From assembly GCF_905163445.1 (NCBI RefSeq), contig NC_053193.1, forward strand, positions 5,208,001 to 5,272,000: a stretch of 64,000 nucleotides of DNA, in the 5' to 3' direction. The position numbers and the translations under genes were made by a program. Source of the DNA: Pararge aegeria. Taxonomy: Eukaryota; Arthropoda; Insecta; Lepidoptera; Nymphalidae. How positions within the stretch are numbered: the first letter of the stretch is position 1; each line of letters opens with the position of its first letter. This document shows positions 1-11,500 of the stretch, piece after piece. Under the pieces are notes generated by a model. The model saw only the letters and a program-made list of their open reading frames with translations, had not been told where the DNA came from and did no database searches.

Positions 1-35
1 AAGCTTTTTCTACTTATACCAGTTTTTTTTTATAT

Positions 36-193
36 ATGACAATACACACATCGCCATCTAGCCCCAAAGTAAGCGTAGCTTGTGTTATGGGTACTGAGAT
101 AGCTGATGGAGATTTTTTTATGAATATAATACACATAAATACTTATAATATCAGCATAAGCAGGGTCGCTGCCCACTGCGCCACTCGGCCGTC
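36..193 (-). mobile_element. tRNA-derived SINE-A, internally deleted
   Basis: Reverse copy of the window's commonest repeat. SINE-A has a tRNA-like head with A box TGGCGCAGTGGG and B box GGTTCGATTCC, a body with CAGTGTCTGGGTGTTTAT, and a tail TCGTAGTATATTTATTTATT. This copy has lost the B-box section. Confidence 0.85.
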
Positions 194-340
194 AAAAGTT
201 ATCAGTTTGTATGCAGTACACTAATTAATAAAGCTGCATCATAGACCTCATTTTTTTTTAAATCGATTTGGGTTCCCATAGAATTAAAAACATATAGAAC
301 CCTTACTGTGCATTGTGTCCAAAAACAGTAAAAATGCCCC

Positions 341-575
341 GCACAGTCAACTTCACAGTTCACACCCGCGTAATGTTGCTACTTCACAAACTTTTCCCAT
401 TTTCTCTATTTTATGGTAAACGTTTATAGCATAAGAAATTATTATTGTCAACTGCTAAATAAAGTTAAATAACTAACCGCCTGTTCGAGAAAATGGTTTG
501 TCGGAGTGGTTTTTCTATTAGCCGTTTACACGGTTTCTGTATGTTCTTGATTCTGTGGGGGTGCCATACCTACCC
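341..575 (+). repeat. Dispersed repeat shared with 51035-51275
   Basis: TTCACACCCGCGTAATGTTG, CACAAACTTTTCCCATTTTC, GTTCGAGAAA and TACACGGTTTCTGTATGTTC recur in the same order at 51057-51262, with about 75-85% identity by eye. The family is not recognised. Confidence 0.8.
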
Positions 576-904
576 CAAACATTGAATTTGCTTACCCTAT
601 TTGAATTTGCTTTCAGGTATACGTTGCAATGTTTGAAAGGTCAAAGGAAAAATACGCGGAAGAATTGTCGGCATACAATATCAAGAAAGAGCAATGACAG
701 TCACACTCAGACTGTAGCAGTTAATTCTTTTGTGATCACCAGCTTTAATATTAAGTTACGATATAATAGTAATATTAAACTAGAATTTAATAATATACAA
801 CATTTTATTTTGTTTTATTTCTGATAGCTGTGTAGTGAGTCAACTTCTTGCTACGGGCAAAGGATTACACATTACCCTACCATTTATGTAGTATGTACCA
901 GAAG

Positions 905-1160
905 TACCAGGGCTTAGTGGTGATAGCCAAGTGGGCAGGACTTCGACGTCACTTTCGGGGGCTGAGTTCAAATCCCAGCATGCACATCTGACTTTTCTAT
1001 GTTATGTGCGTTTTAAGCACAATTAAAATATCGCTTGCTTCAACGGTGAAAAACATCGTAAGAAAACCTGGAGAACTCGCATGCGTGCAGGTTTCCTCAC
1101 TATGTTTTCCGTCACAGTTGATGCAAGTGATATTTTAAATTCTTAAAACGCACACAATTT
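905..1160 (+). mobile_element. tRNA-derived SINE-B, partial
   Basis: A box TAGCCAAGTGG and B box GAGTTCAAATCC at the head, then GTGCGTTTTAAGCACAATTA and AACGGTGAAAAACATCGTAA. Near 1090 the sequence turns back on itself, with an inverted piece of the same element (TTTTCCGTCACAGTTGATGC). Confidence 0.85.
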
Positions 1161-1181
1161 GCATTCAGGATCTTAATGTAT

Positions 1182-1433
1182 GAGAAAGTTTACTACGTAT
1201 TGGATATAAGCAGGCGTTACTTTGCGGAAATCCATGATATATTATCAAAATTAAGCTTAATTTGCTATACTCCTTGCTTATTTTACTAATAATTGTATTA
1301 TATATAAGAGAAAGTTTACTACGTATTGGATATAAGCAGGCGTTACTTTGCGGAAATCCATGATATATTATCAAAATTAAGCTTAATTTGCTATACTCCT
1401 TGCTTATTTTACTAATAATTGTATTATATATAA
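1182..1433. repeat. Perfect 126-bp tandem duplication
   Basis: Two head-to-tail copies, 1182-1307 and 1308-1433, appear identical. Each contains AAATTAAGCTTAATTTGCTA TACTCC, a segment that recurs at 37138-37165, so the duplication took place inside a dispersed repeat. Confidence 0.93.
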
Positions 1434-1530
1434 TATAAATGAATTCATTGTAAAGTCAACATCTCATATATATCATATATCTCAACATAGAGGGTATATT
1501 GCCGAAGATCTGTTTGGTGTGGAGTATAAG

Positions 1531-1712
1531 CAGTGGCGTGCATAGAGGGTATAAAATGAAGAAAATCTCCAGTACGACTCATAGAAAACTTAAGGATTGG
1601 CATTGTAAGAGTTATAAAAAGCCTACCCTTAAGTATTTATAACTCTTACTGGAGATTTTCTTCGTTTTATATCATCTGCATACCCTGTACATACCCTCTA
1701 TGCACGCCACTG
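1531..1712. mobile_element. hAT-like MITE, foldback subtype, TSD AGTATAAG
   Basis: 182-bp foldback element with termini CAGTGGCGTGCATAGAGGGT and its inverse, flanked on both sides by the 8-bp duplication AGTATAAG (1523-1530 and 1713-1720). Long inner arms pair around a short centre. The host repeat exists without the insertion at 37200-37225. Confidence 0.92.
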
Positions 1713-2078
1713 AGTATAAGGATTGAAGAAATTATAAATTACGCCACACAGATTCTCCTGCTTTTCGCGGAGTATAGCAAAAGCTTTATTTTCATAATAT
1801 AAAGTTGACTACTATTTATATGTAATCGAAAGTTCGCCATCTAGTGACAATAATGTTTATCAGAATATATTTAATCACGATTCACGCCGTCTTTTTATAA
1901 CAGCTGCTCTGCTTTTCCAGCGCGAAATAATGTAAGGCGGATATAAGGCAAATGCACCGACCAAAAATGAGAAAAAAAAATTACAAATATGAGGTATGAA
2001 TTTTTTTTTATTAACAATAATATATTTAATAGTTAACAGCGATATAAACTGAGTGTTCAAAAAATGCATTTTAATATT

Positions 2079-2222
2079 TCATCCCTTAAAATTGTCTTTC
2101 TCCTGTCTAATAGCCTTCATGGTTGATATCGCATCGTTTTTCTTTGCATGCTTCATAACTGATGGCTGGTTAACTCTCATAAATGGATTGTAGAGCTTCT
2201 CCTCATATATAGTTGATGGGAC
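2079..2222 (-). CDS. HAGH: HAGH terminal exon 5 (47 codons plus stop)
   Basis: This exon was found by looking for the family's C-terminal motif. Reading minus from 2222 gives [17 protein letters not shown] and then a Lys-rich end closing at TGA 2081-2079. Phase 0 acceptor TTTTTCCAG. An AATAAA on the minus strand at 2012-2007, about 67 nt past the stop, is a likely poly(A) signal. Confidence 0.95.
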   Translation of the reverse strand, partial: VPSTIYEEKLYNPFMRVNQPSVMKHAKKNDAISTMKAIRQEKDNFKG

Positions 2223-5200
2223 CTGGAAAAAGGATTTTTTTAATGCTCAAAAAGTGGTACTCTTTGTAACCGTATGTTGTCTTAACAAAAATCCACTTTT
2301 TCATACCAGTGATTCTTTAATTATACAACGTTTAAATAAAAACCGAAATAAAACATTACAGGTTTCAGCAGAAAATTATGTACTGTCTCTGAGACTTATT
2401 TGTGAAACTGTAAACCTAATAACAAATACCCACTGCCATAATTTTTACTGAAAGAAATCAGATACAGCCCTAAAATCACTTGCAAAATTAATATCATATG
2501 ACTCCTGTCACTTTATTAAGTACGCGTCGCGTAGCGTAGGTACTATGCACGTGTCGGTCTTTTAGCTTCAATAGGGTTGCCATAAGTAAACACTAAATGT
2601 ATTGATTTTTTTTTTGTGAAAAGTAAATATTTTTCTTTTGATATAATATTTTACAAGGTGATTCCTTATGAAACATACTTATGCATCCTTCAACATCATT
2701 TTGTAATTCGGTTACAATATATTATGTACTAAATCAGCAGAATTGTACGTTAACCGTTTCATTTATTTTTGAATTACTATGTTATCATAAGATAAAAATA
2801 TTGTCTAATGTAAAGAAATATATGGGTTAGATAAGTTTTAAAAAATTGGCTGGTTATAAGTTGTTTGGCATAGGTACTTTCGGAGCCGTCTTTTTTACTT
2901 TTCCCAGGTCGAGTGTTTGGGTATCGCAGTTATTATATGAAGTTATCGGTTTCTGCATAGCTTTTGCCGGTAGGCTGGTAACTTGCATTAATTTCTTGAT
3001 ACACGTGTTACGAGCCGCGTGGAAGCCTTCCACCAGATCAGGGCATAAAAAAATCAATCTGGAAATCGTCCCCTCTCACTTATAAATCCACAGCGCTCCT
3101 CTGCGCCGGAGAGATCGCCAAAAATAATTATTCTAATCTAGAAGTGATTCCAAACCTAACTAAACCAGAGATTACAAGTAGGTACATACTGTAGGCTTCT
3201 TTTCCCCCCTCTGACTCTCCGACCACTGTATCTTCTTCTTGACCTCCTCATTATCTGGTTCCACGTGAGCAGCGAACTTCAGATTTGACAAACTGTACTC
3301 GTGGCCGCAGAAAACCTTAGTCTGATCTGGCAGGTTGCCGAGTATCTCTATTAAAGCTTTGTGCATCTGTTCAGCTGTGCCTTCGAAGAACCGCCCGCAA
3401 CCACCGAGAAAGAGTGTGTCTCCTAAAAAAAATAATGTGATAAATTCTTTAAACATAAGCCTCAGGCAAGGAGTTCAATAATACAAGTCAATTGCCAATT
3501 CTGCCCAGGCTTATATACGTATATCTTTAATAAATAAATACACTACGACAATGCACACATCGCCATCTAGCCCCAAAAGTAAGCGTAGCTTGTGTTATGG
3601 GTACCAAGATGCCTGATGAATACTTTCATGAATGATATACAAAAATACTTAGAATATACATATCAACACCCAGACACTGAAAAACATTCGTGCTCATCAC
3701 ACAAACATTTCCCAGTAGTGGGAATCGAACCCACGGCCTTGGGCTAAGAAAGCAGTTTGCAATTTTGTTAATAAAATAAAATTCTGTAGAAAATGTATTT
3801 AAGAAAGACATTCTACTTAAATCGTAATACTATAGCAGTGATAGTTTGCATGCAAGAGACATAGGTAAGATGTTTTTTAGCTCTAGAAAATATAATATAG
3901 GGACTTTAATTACCAAATCATAAACGCGGACTGTAAAAGCTTTTTTTATTCCGCTACAAGTTAGCCTATGAGGACGTTAGTAGTCCGTCTGGTATAAATG
4001 TCGCAAGTGATTTTAATGCAAGTTTAGTACGACTCATATGCAAGAAGCAAGTGTCTTTTGTGCAAGTTTAGTGAGTCTCTTATACAGGTCACAAGTGTCT
4101 TTCATGCAAATTTAGTACGTCTCGTATACAGGTCGCATGTGTCTTTTATGCAAGTTTAGTACATCTCGAATACAGGTCGTAAATGTCTTTTATGTAAGAT
4201 AAGTACAACTCGTATGCAGGAAATAAATGTCATATATGCATGTTTAGTGCGTCTCATATGCAAGAAGCAAGTGTCTTTTGTGCAAGTTTATTAGGTCTTG
4301 TATACAGGACGCAAGTGTCTTTTATGCAATTTTGTAAGTCTCGTATAGAGGTCACAAGTGTCTCTTATACAAGTTTAGTACGTTTCGTACATAGGTCGCA
4401 ATGTCTTACATGCAAATTTAGTACGTCTCGCATACAGGTCGCATGTGTCTTTTATACAAGTTTAGTACATCTCGAATACAGGTCGTAAATGTCTTTTATG
4501 CAAGATAAGTACAACTCGTATGGAGGAAATAAATGTTATATATGCAAGTTTAGTTAAAAAATTAAATTTTTTAATTTTTGAAATTTTAAAGTTTAGTACG
4601 TCTCGTGTAAAGGACACCAGTGTCTTTTATGCAAGTTTAGAACGTATCGTATAACGGTCGCAAGTGTCTTTTATGCATGTTTAGTGCGTCTCGTACACAG
4701 CACGGAAGTGTCTTTAATGCAAGTTTAGTACGTCTCGTGTAAAGGTCGCAAGTGTCTCTTATGCAAGTTTGATACGTCTAGTATACAGGTCGCAAGTGTC
4801 TTTTATGCAAGTTTAGTACGTCTCGTACACAGAACGCAAGTGTCTTTAATGCAAGTTTAGTACGTCTCGTATACAGGTTGCATGTGTCTTTTATGCAAGT
4901 TTAGTACATCTTGAATACAGTTACTAAATGCCTTTTATGCAAGATAAGTACAACTCGTATATATGAAGTAAATGTCGTTTATGCAAGTTTAGTACGTCAC
5001 GTATACAGATCGCAAGTGTACGCTATTCGTCCTACTCAAGGATAAATCACACACACCTGTAAATACAACAGAATCGTTCCCTTCAAGTGGCGCCGTAATG
5101 AAATAGCAAATGTGCCCAGTGGTGTGGCACGGCGTGAACAAACATTGGACATTCAGTTTGCCAATTTTGAACTGAGTGTTGTGTTCTACTTTGTCAGTCA

Positions 5201-7786
5201 GTGCCCCGATGCGATCGTCACCACCATACACCTTCAAACCTGGGTGCATTTTTAATAAGTCTTCATTGCCACCCGCATGGTCCCTGTGGGCATTAATAGA
5301 TACTCATTAGAAGAACCGTATTTTTAAAGTTCATATGAAGGGAGCCTCATCAGCCCACAGATCTACCAGCTGGACTAAAGGCCTTTCCCAACGGGAGGGC
5401 CATACTTGGCAGATGGTTTGATAATCGCAGCAGATGCTAGTAGTAGCACCACAGAGAAGGCTTCTGCCTGTCCTTTATTTGCCTCTTACGATATCTGCGG
5501 GAAGAGGAGGCATAGTGACAACTATGTTCATATCTGCCGTCCCCACAAAGCACAGAGAGGTCAAATGGCATCTGCTAAAGCCAGCCACATTATTATCAGT
5601 GGCATTCCCAAGGTGTTCAACTGTTGCAGCCATTTATTTGTTACTCTATCATAGCAAAATCATGCCAAATACATCAGACACAATGATTTTTCTGGTATAG
5701 GAGAAGAAATAGCAAGTTAAAATTATACATCTACTTAGACCACTCACTTAATTAAATTTGTTTTATTAGCTGGTACTGTATTCCATTAGAAAAAATGATA
5801 AATGATTAAGTGAGACTGTTTTTTGTCTGTTACCTATATTACTTGACGGATGAAATTTGGCACACATGTAGCTTGTATTTTGAACATGGACATAAGGTAT
5901 TTTTATCCCAGAAAAGTTGTTGGTACAAGTAACTGCTGTTTAAAAATTACATTGTTGAATTATTGCAATAACAAAAGTTGTCATCCTTGAGATAGCCATA
6001 GACACATATTTTATTGCCAGAAAATAAAGGGTTCTAGCGAGATTTTGTAGAATCCAAAATGAATGAAGGTAAAGTTGTGGGCGACAATTAGTATTATAAT
6101 AAATATCTTCTAAGTATGGTACACCTTATCTTACAGTCAATAAATCATAAGTTATCTAATCAGACTTGCACTATTACACCAGAAATTCACTATTATATCT
6201 TAATTACTGAAATATTTAAATGATTAATTATGTATAGTTATTTTGGTATAGTTTGATTTAAATTGTATGTTGTTGCAGAAGTTAGCTCCAAGTGTAGCTA
6301 CGTGCGAGCAGTCAACTGTACTGTCCAGCTGATTGGCTGACACTGAATACTGAATTCTGATTAAGACTTTAACTAGTTCTTCTGTACTTATAATATGTAT
6401 AAGTAAAAAAGGCTCAAACTTGACAGGAGAACTAAAAACCAGCTAAGTTGTTAGTATTCTAGCATTATTAATTAGATTAACATTTTGAACTTTATCAATA
6501 TTCAAAACAGGAAAATAATAATGACAAGGTACATTGGAAGCAGCCAGCTTCGCTCTCATTTCCCACAAGATAAAAAATTAATGTAAATGTTGATGTTTAA
6601 AAGAGCAACTACTGAGTTTCTTGCCAGCTCTTCTTGGTAGAATCTGCTTTCCGAACCAGTGGTAGAGTCACTACACAGACACGTAACAGACATACTTAAT
6701 GTTTCATAAGTGCTTACAAAGTAGGAATGCTTGAAATAAATGAATTTTGAATTTTAAAAAAAGGGTGAAGCCAACGATGCTTACCAATGATGATGCGTAG
6801 TAAGTACTGTAGTTAATTTAACTCCATGATCTTCCACAGCCTGTAAAACTGCCTTAGGCTCAACTGGATCAACTATAGCTGCCTCCTTAGATGCCTTGTC
6901 AACAACTAAGTACATGTAATTGTCTTGTAATGCTGGCAAAATCTTTACATCCATTGCTTTAAATTCTATGTGCTCTTGTAAACTGTGCAAACCTCTCTGA
7001 TTGGAGGTTATAGCTGTTTCCAAAAAAAAAGTTCTTTTTATTAACAAATAGCAATTTTGGGCCGTTATTTTCAAAAACAACCATAACGTGGTAGGTAATA
7101 TGTATGTATACACAAACCCCATGAACATCATAAGCCAAAAATTTGCTATTTATTATATTAATTTACATGTAATAAAATAATGCCTTACCTCCTACACTAA
7201 GTAGAAAATGTACCTATTAAATGCTGTTAATAATTTCAAGTTTTATAGAACTCATTTTTGATATTAGTATTTCTACAAACTCTTTCATGAAAGGCCTTAG
7301 GCCAGTATTTAATTTAGCAGATTTATACCTACAAAATGAGCATGATTATACTGTTTATTTTCAAAATTATTATCATATTAGCTGTTCCCTGCGTTGTTAC
7401 CACAGAAAGCTAAAATTTCATTTGTAGACTAACTTGGGATTTTCATGCTTTTTAGGACTAAAAGTAGCTAAAATTACACACAGTCCATTCAATTCTGTCT
7501 ATTTATGCATTTATAATATTATTAAGAATGTGCTATAACAGTAAACATTAAATAAAAACCAATTTTGAAGGCTCTGCTCTTAACCCAGTAGAGGACTACT
7601 GGGATCTAGGTGAGTAAAGATAAATTTAGCCTATAAGATTCGTTACTCTAGTCGTAGGATCTTACTTATATGTGTATCATTTAGATTAGTGATAAGAGAA
7701 TACTTACATCGAAAATAGAACTTCGTTATGCACTGCGAACACCCCAATGGCAACGAGTTGACAAACTTAGCAATCATAGACTGCAT
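2079..7786 (-). CDS. HAGH: Hydroxyacylglutathione hydrolase (glyoxalase II), complete, 5 coding exons
   Basis: Coding exons on the minus strand are 7786-7708, 7013-6785, 5283-5057, 3422-3190 and 2222-2079, giving 303 aa; all introns are GT-AG and phases join exactly. The enzyme hydrolyses S-D-lactoylglutathione to D-lactate and glutathione, the second step of methylglyoxal detoxification, in mitochondria and cytosol. The metallo-beta-lactamase fold is clear: THHHWDH (H100, H102, D104, H105), PCHTTGH (H156), TGDTLF (D180) and CGHEY (H219), the complete binuclear metal set, each two residues earlier than in human HAGH (308 aa). The C-terminal glutathione-binding part carries the family's YNPFMRV motif and a basic end. 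Residues 1-46 look like a mitochondrial leader, and Met47 (codon 6954-6952) begins the conserved body [18 protein letters not shown]20 starts 713 bp away on the other strand. Family assignment is nearly certain; the leader exon is inferred from phase and composition. Confidence 0.96.
2410..2720 (+). mobile_element. TACAGCGTGTAA-family element, 5'-truncated, HAGH intron 4
   Basis: Contains TACGCGTCGCGTAGCGTAGG, AATAGGGTTGCCATAAGTAA and GTGATTCCTTATGAAACATA, in the same order as the 18972 and 62055 copies. The right end trails off near CGGTTACAATAT. Confidence 0.75.
3190..3422 (-). CDS. HAGH: HAGH exon 4 (residues 179-256)
   Basis: Supplies [20 protein letters not shown] and [15 protein letters not shown], including metal ligands D180 and H219. 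Ends KPT|GTATGT, the same protein position at which the next exon resumes VPST in the family. Confidence 0.96.
3529..3755 (-). mobile_element. SINE-A, head truncated, HAGH intron 3
   Basis: Tail, body and B box (GGAATCGAACCC in this orientation) are present; the sequence stops after the GCTAAGAAAGCAG segment, before the A box. Confidence 0.9.
3970..5019. repeat. 44-bp minisatellite array with higher-order structure in HAGH intron 3
   Basis: About two dozen imperfect copies of a ~44-bp unit containing CGCAAGTGTCTTTTATGCAA and GTTTAGTACGTCTCGTATAC. A variant unit containing AAGATAAGTACAACTCGTAT recurs near 4195, 4502 and 4941, at spacings near 7 and 10 units, so groups of units were duplicated as blocks. 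A ~40-bp AT-rich interruption lies at about 4553-4590. The array ends 37 bp from the HAGH exon 3 donor. Confidence 0.92.
5057..5283 (-). CDS. HAGH: HAGH exon 3 (residues 103-179)
   Basis: Supplies [22 protein letters not shown] and [12 protein letters not shown], matching the family almost residue for residue. Acceptor CCCACAG, donor ACAG|GTGTGT. The donor lies only 37 bp from the 44-bp minisatellite that fills the next intron. Confidence 0.96.
5285..5660. repeat. HAGH intron 2 part: TE-like sequence
   Basis: CTGGACTAAAGGCCTTTCCC AACGGGAGG and TTGCCTCTTACGATATCTGC GGGAAGAGG resemble the widespread lepidopteran LINE/SINE phrases. Overlapping open frames here (5406-5700) have no recognisable protein and I treat them as chance. 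Confidence 0.5.
6595..6762 (+). mobile_element. LINE 3' tail, HAGH intron 2
   Basis: TGAGTTTCTTGCCAGCTCTT, TAGAATCTGC, GGTAGAGTCACTAC and AAATAAATGAATTTTGAATT; the same 3' end occurs at 27775-27930 and, inverted, at 35125-35500. Confidence 0.85.
6785..7013 (-). CDS. HAGH: HAGH exon 2 (residues 27-103, first metal ligands)
   Basis: Begins after an acceptor preceded by a T-rich tract and ends TG|GTAAGC, splitting Trp103. It contains the internal Met47, the conserved DNYMYLVVD strand, AAIVDPVEP and the TTHHHW half of the zinc motif. The reading frame is also open a further 118 bases upstream of the acceptor, with other ATGs, but that part shows no family similarity. Confidence 0.95.
7708..7786 (-). 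CDS. HAGH: HAGH exon 1: mitochondrial leader (residues 1-26)
   Basis: The ATG at 7786-7784 opens 26 codons rich in hydrophobic, Lys and Arg residues and free of Asp/Glu, as expected of a mitochondrial targeting peptide. The exon ends with one base of a split Ser codon before GTAAGT. That base joins in frame to CT at the start of the next exon, which is the main reason to accept this exon. Confidence 0.8.
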
Positions 7787-8499
7787 TGAATAGCCGGGAA
7801 ATAACTATCCTTGGGTTTTAGCAAAAAGTGATAGTTTACTACAATACACATAAAGTAGAGTTCAGTTTTTATTCACGAAAAAACCTTTATCTTTCTCCAC
7901 GTGTGTCATGCAACAAAAACTTTAACAGAAACCGCAATAAAATTTTCAACTTGTTTGTATTTTGGAACTGAAATCAAATGTTTCCACTTTTCAGTTACAC
8001 AGAAGACTGCACTTCAGTTTTCCTTTACTCTATGGACAAGAGTCCAATGACCAATCACAAGTTCGAACACAAGTGACATCCTCTGACAGTTGACTTGCAG
8101 CTGACACGGAACCTGACACATTGACATCACAGGTATTTTTTTTTTTGTACAGAAGCTTAGCTACCAAGCACAAAATGGACTATTTTTTTACTACGGGAAA
8201 TTTTATGAAACGATTGCAATCATTGTAGACATTTCATATTAATCAGACATATCAATGATTCTATTATTGTTTGAATATTTTAATGTTATACTTATGGCAA
8301 ACTATGACACTTGGTTATCAGTTGTCAATGTCAAACACACGTGTTTACCTTACAAAGTTACAAGACCACAAGTTCGGGTTTCGGACTTCGGTGTTTATTT
8401 AGGAAAACTTTGGTTTTTATTGTTTTAATGATTGAAGTATTGAATTTAACTGATATATTTATGATATTGTATGTCTAGCATTTCTAGCAATAGTTAACC
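7787..8499. promoter_or_regulatory. Divergent HAGH/UTP20 promoter region
   Basis: 713 bp separate the two start codons, which point away from each other. I see no recognised transposon between them, unlike almost every other non-coding stretch of this size in the window, so the region must hold the 5' UTRs and promoters of both genes. No TATA box at a convincing place was identified; transcription start sites are unknown. Confidence 0.6.
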
Positions 8500-8544
8500 A
8501 TGAAAAGCAAACCAGTAAAACACAAAACAACAAATACTTTTCGT
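8500..8544 (+). CDS. Utp20: Utp20 exon 1 (residues 1-15)
   Basis: A 45-nt coding exon too short to show as a long open frame. It reads MKSKPVKHKTTNTFR, the conserved basic start of the family, and is followed directly by GTAAGT in phase 0. The start is chosen on this similarity. Confidence 0.93.
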
Positions 8545-11500
8545 GTAAGTGCTAGATTTAAATGTAGAAAATGTTTATTTCAAAGGTTATTGGCAGATTT
8601 TTCGCGGTCTAGTACCTGTACAATTTTCAGATATAGGTTACATTGTCGTGTTCTATATATATAATGTACCTTCTATTTAGAATTGAATATTTTATCAATA
8701 GTGGCAAAAGATCGCAGGCAAAATGGTCGGGATACTCGAACTCTTGAAGTTGAATCCTTATTTTGCAAGGTTATCACACAAATGTACCACACGCACTGCC
8801 ATACCATATATAGTGCATCTGATTTGATGTTGGTTTTCCCTATCTATTACTAGGATATGTTTCAACACAATGGAGCCCTAATAGACATCTGTCTTCTGAG
8901 TGTTGCAATTTGGACTATGTTGCCTAAGAACTAATATAGTTCTACGGATCTTATTCCTTAATTATTTATTTATTTATATTATTCTAATTTCTATCACTAT
9001 CATTAGAGCATCCTTAAACCTAATGTGATAGTGAAGCTTTTTTTAAAAAATAATCTTAACATCCTTATGCTATATCCTATGCTATTTAATTATCTATTCC
9101 CGTTGCAATCCTTGTGAATTCACTTAGAGCGCAAAAATACAAATCGTTGCTCTGAGGTGACATTGAGTCACATCCTGCCTGCTTAGTGACTTTGATTCAT
9201 AGTAATTATAGTAATTCTATAATTTTTTGAGGATTATGTGATCTAAAATAATCAGTGTTTGCTATTATGTAAACATATTATATGTATAAACGCTTCATAA
9301 GCACCTGTGATAGGCCTACATGAATAAAGAAGTTTTGAATTTAGGCAGGGCAGCAACCCTGCTTTCTGAGTCCAAGGCTGTGGGTTCGATTCCCACAACT
9401 GGACAATATTTGTGGGATGAACATGAATGTTTTTCAGTGTCTGGGTGGCTATCTACATATTATATGTATTTATGTATCTTATTCATAAAAAAATATTCAT
9501 CAGCTATCTTAGTACCCATAACACAAGCTACACTTACTTTGGGACTAGATTGTGATGTGTGTGTTGTTGTAGTATATTTATTTATTTAGTCTCAACACTA
9601 TCTATTGCTGAAAACTGTATTAGAATCCATTGCATAGTTTAAAAGATCTAAGCATACAAACATAAACAAGCATTGTGTAAAGATACAAAATAAAGCATTT
9701 GTACTTAATTCTGCTGCATATAATGCAAGGCCTCATAAAAATATCTTTCCTTTCAGTTTATACCATTTGCTGAACGTATAAATGCAATTGATGTCCGTCA
9801 TGCAGCTCTATACCATATTGAGAATGTGTATGCAAGCCAGCCAAATGAAAATGAGAGCCACTTCCACCTGGCGATTCAGAAATGGCATGGTCTCAACTTA
9901 ACAGAGAAATTTAAAAAGTTTAAGAAAGAAGTCTATGGCATAGTAACAGTACCCCAGCTCATACACAAGAAGGATGAGGTTTTACAATTATTGGAAAATT
10001 ATTTGAAACTAGAAGACCAGTTGTGCCTGCAACCATTACTAGAGTATGTTGATTGTTTTGTTATAGAATAAAAGGAATATTTTAGTACAGCCAACATAAG
10101 CCAATTATAAGATAGTTGAAGAACAAACATAGTTGCTTAGTATCTAAAAAGATTTTCCACAGAAATAGTGTTACATCATATTTTTTTTGTAGTTAGCTCT
10201 TGACTGCAATCTGACCTAGTGGTAAGTGATGATGCTGTCAAAGATAGCCCTGGGCTAACCTGCTATGACAATAATCCAGGCAAGAGAATATTAATAGAAA
10301 ATTAATTCTAAAATTGCTACACCCTGGACTTCTACTTATAAGACTACACCACTCCCCACTGCAGCGGAGAGTGTATAAAAACATACAACATAGGTTTATT
10401 AAGATATATATACAGATGCAATTAATAAGTTACTTACCATAAGTTATTCTACTCTAACTTTTATTTCATATACTTTTTCAGAATTTTAGTATCACTCGCA
10501 AAGGACCTAAGAATAGATTTCTATCCACATTTTCCAAAATTTTTAGACATACTTATAGATTTATTGAATACAAAAGATGCAGAAAGGTTAGAATGGACCT
10601 TAGTATGTTTAGCCTTTTTATTCAAGACATTGAAGCCTTATTTGAAGAAGGACATTGGTGTTGTTCTAACAAGGATTATTCCATTACTAAGCGAGGCACA
10701 TCCACAGTATATTAATAATTTTGCAGCAGAAAGCTTTGCATTTGTTGCTAGAGATATCAGAGACAAAAAGAAGTTTATTGATCTAATTCTAAATTACCTT
10801 CAGATAAATGATAATGTAAGTATTGGTAACTATTGTGCAATTACTGCCCGCTTACTATAATTTAAAGCATTATTATTATAATATTGTAGGTTTTAGAATT
10901 ATAATCCTTATATTTGATTGTCAACTTTTAAAGAACTGTCATTTTAAAATATTACCATATTAGCTATTGCTCATGTTCTTTGTTGCTGTTTATTATGGTT
11001 TTTAACAAATCCTGTGGATATGGGTTGTCTTTCTGGGATATAAAATCCATCCATATATGCCAAAAATTAAGTTGATTGAACACTTAAGGTGTGAAGGAAG
11101 AACAAAAAAACATACTTTCACATTGATAATATTAATTGGGAGTAAGGATTTAATAAAGAAATAAATATAAAACTTAAACATATATTTCACAAAAAATTAT
11201 GAAACTTTCTTTAAATTTTAAGTGCTTTATTGTAGCTTTTAGGTTGGAGGTAAAGTACTCCTCTGGTTTTGGATAAGCCCCACCCAAAACACTTAAGGGC
11301 CGCATTGCAGGCTCTGCTTGTTGTGTTGTGAATAATGTTTGTATTAAAAGCACCTATACCATAATGTATGGTTATGGTAGCTATGGCATACTTTACGAGG
11401 GTAAAAAAACAAGTAGGAAACCATCCTACCTGATATTCACCACAGACTGTGGAAGTAACAACCCGTAATTCAAGACTTGTTACTTATAATTGTTAAGAAG

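Noticed and set aside
2846..3085. Open frames on both strands in HAGH intron 4
   Set aside because: Neither resembles a known protein and the HAGH exons on both sides join in phase without it.
3970..5019. CRISPR-like regular repeats
   Set aside because: The repeats are contiguous 44-bp units without distinct spacers, inside a eukaryotic intron; this is a minisatellite.
7014..7131. Upstream in-frame extension of HAGH exon 2 with its own ATGs
   Set aside because: The frame is open, but the sequence is low-complexity and unlike the family, and a good acceptor at 7014-7015 joins in phase to a leader-like exon 1.
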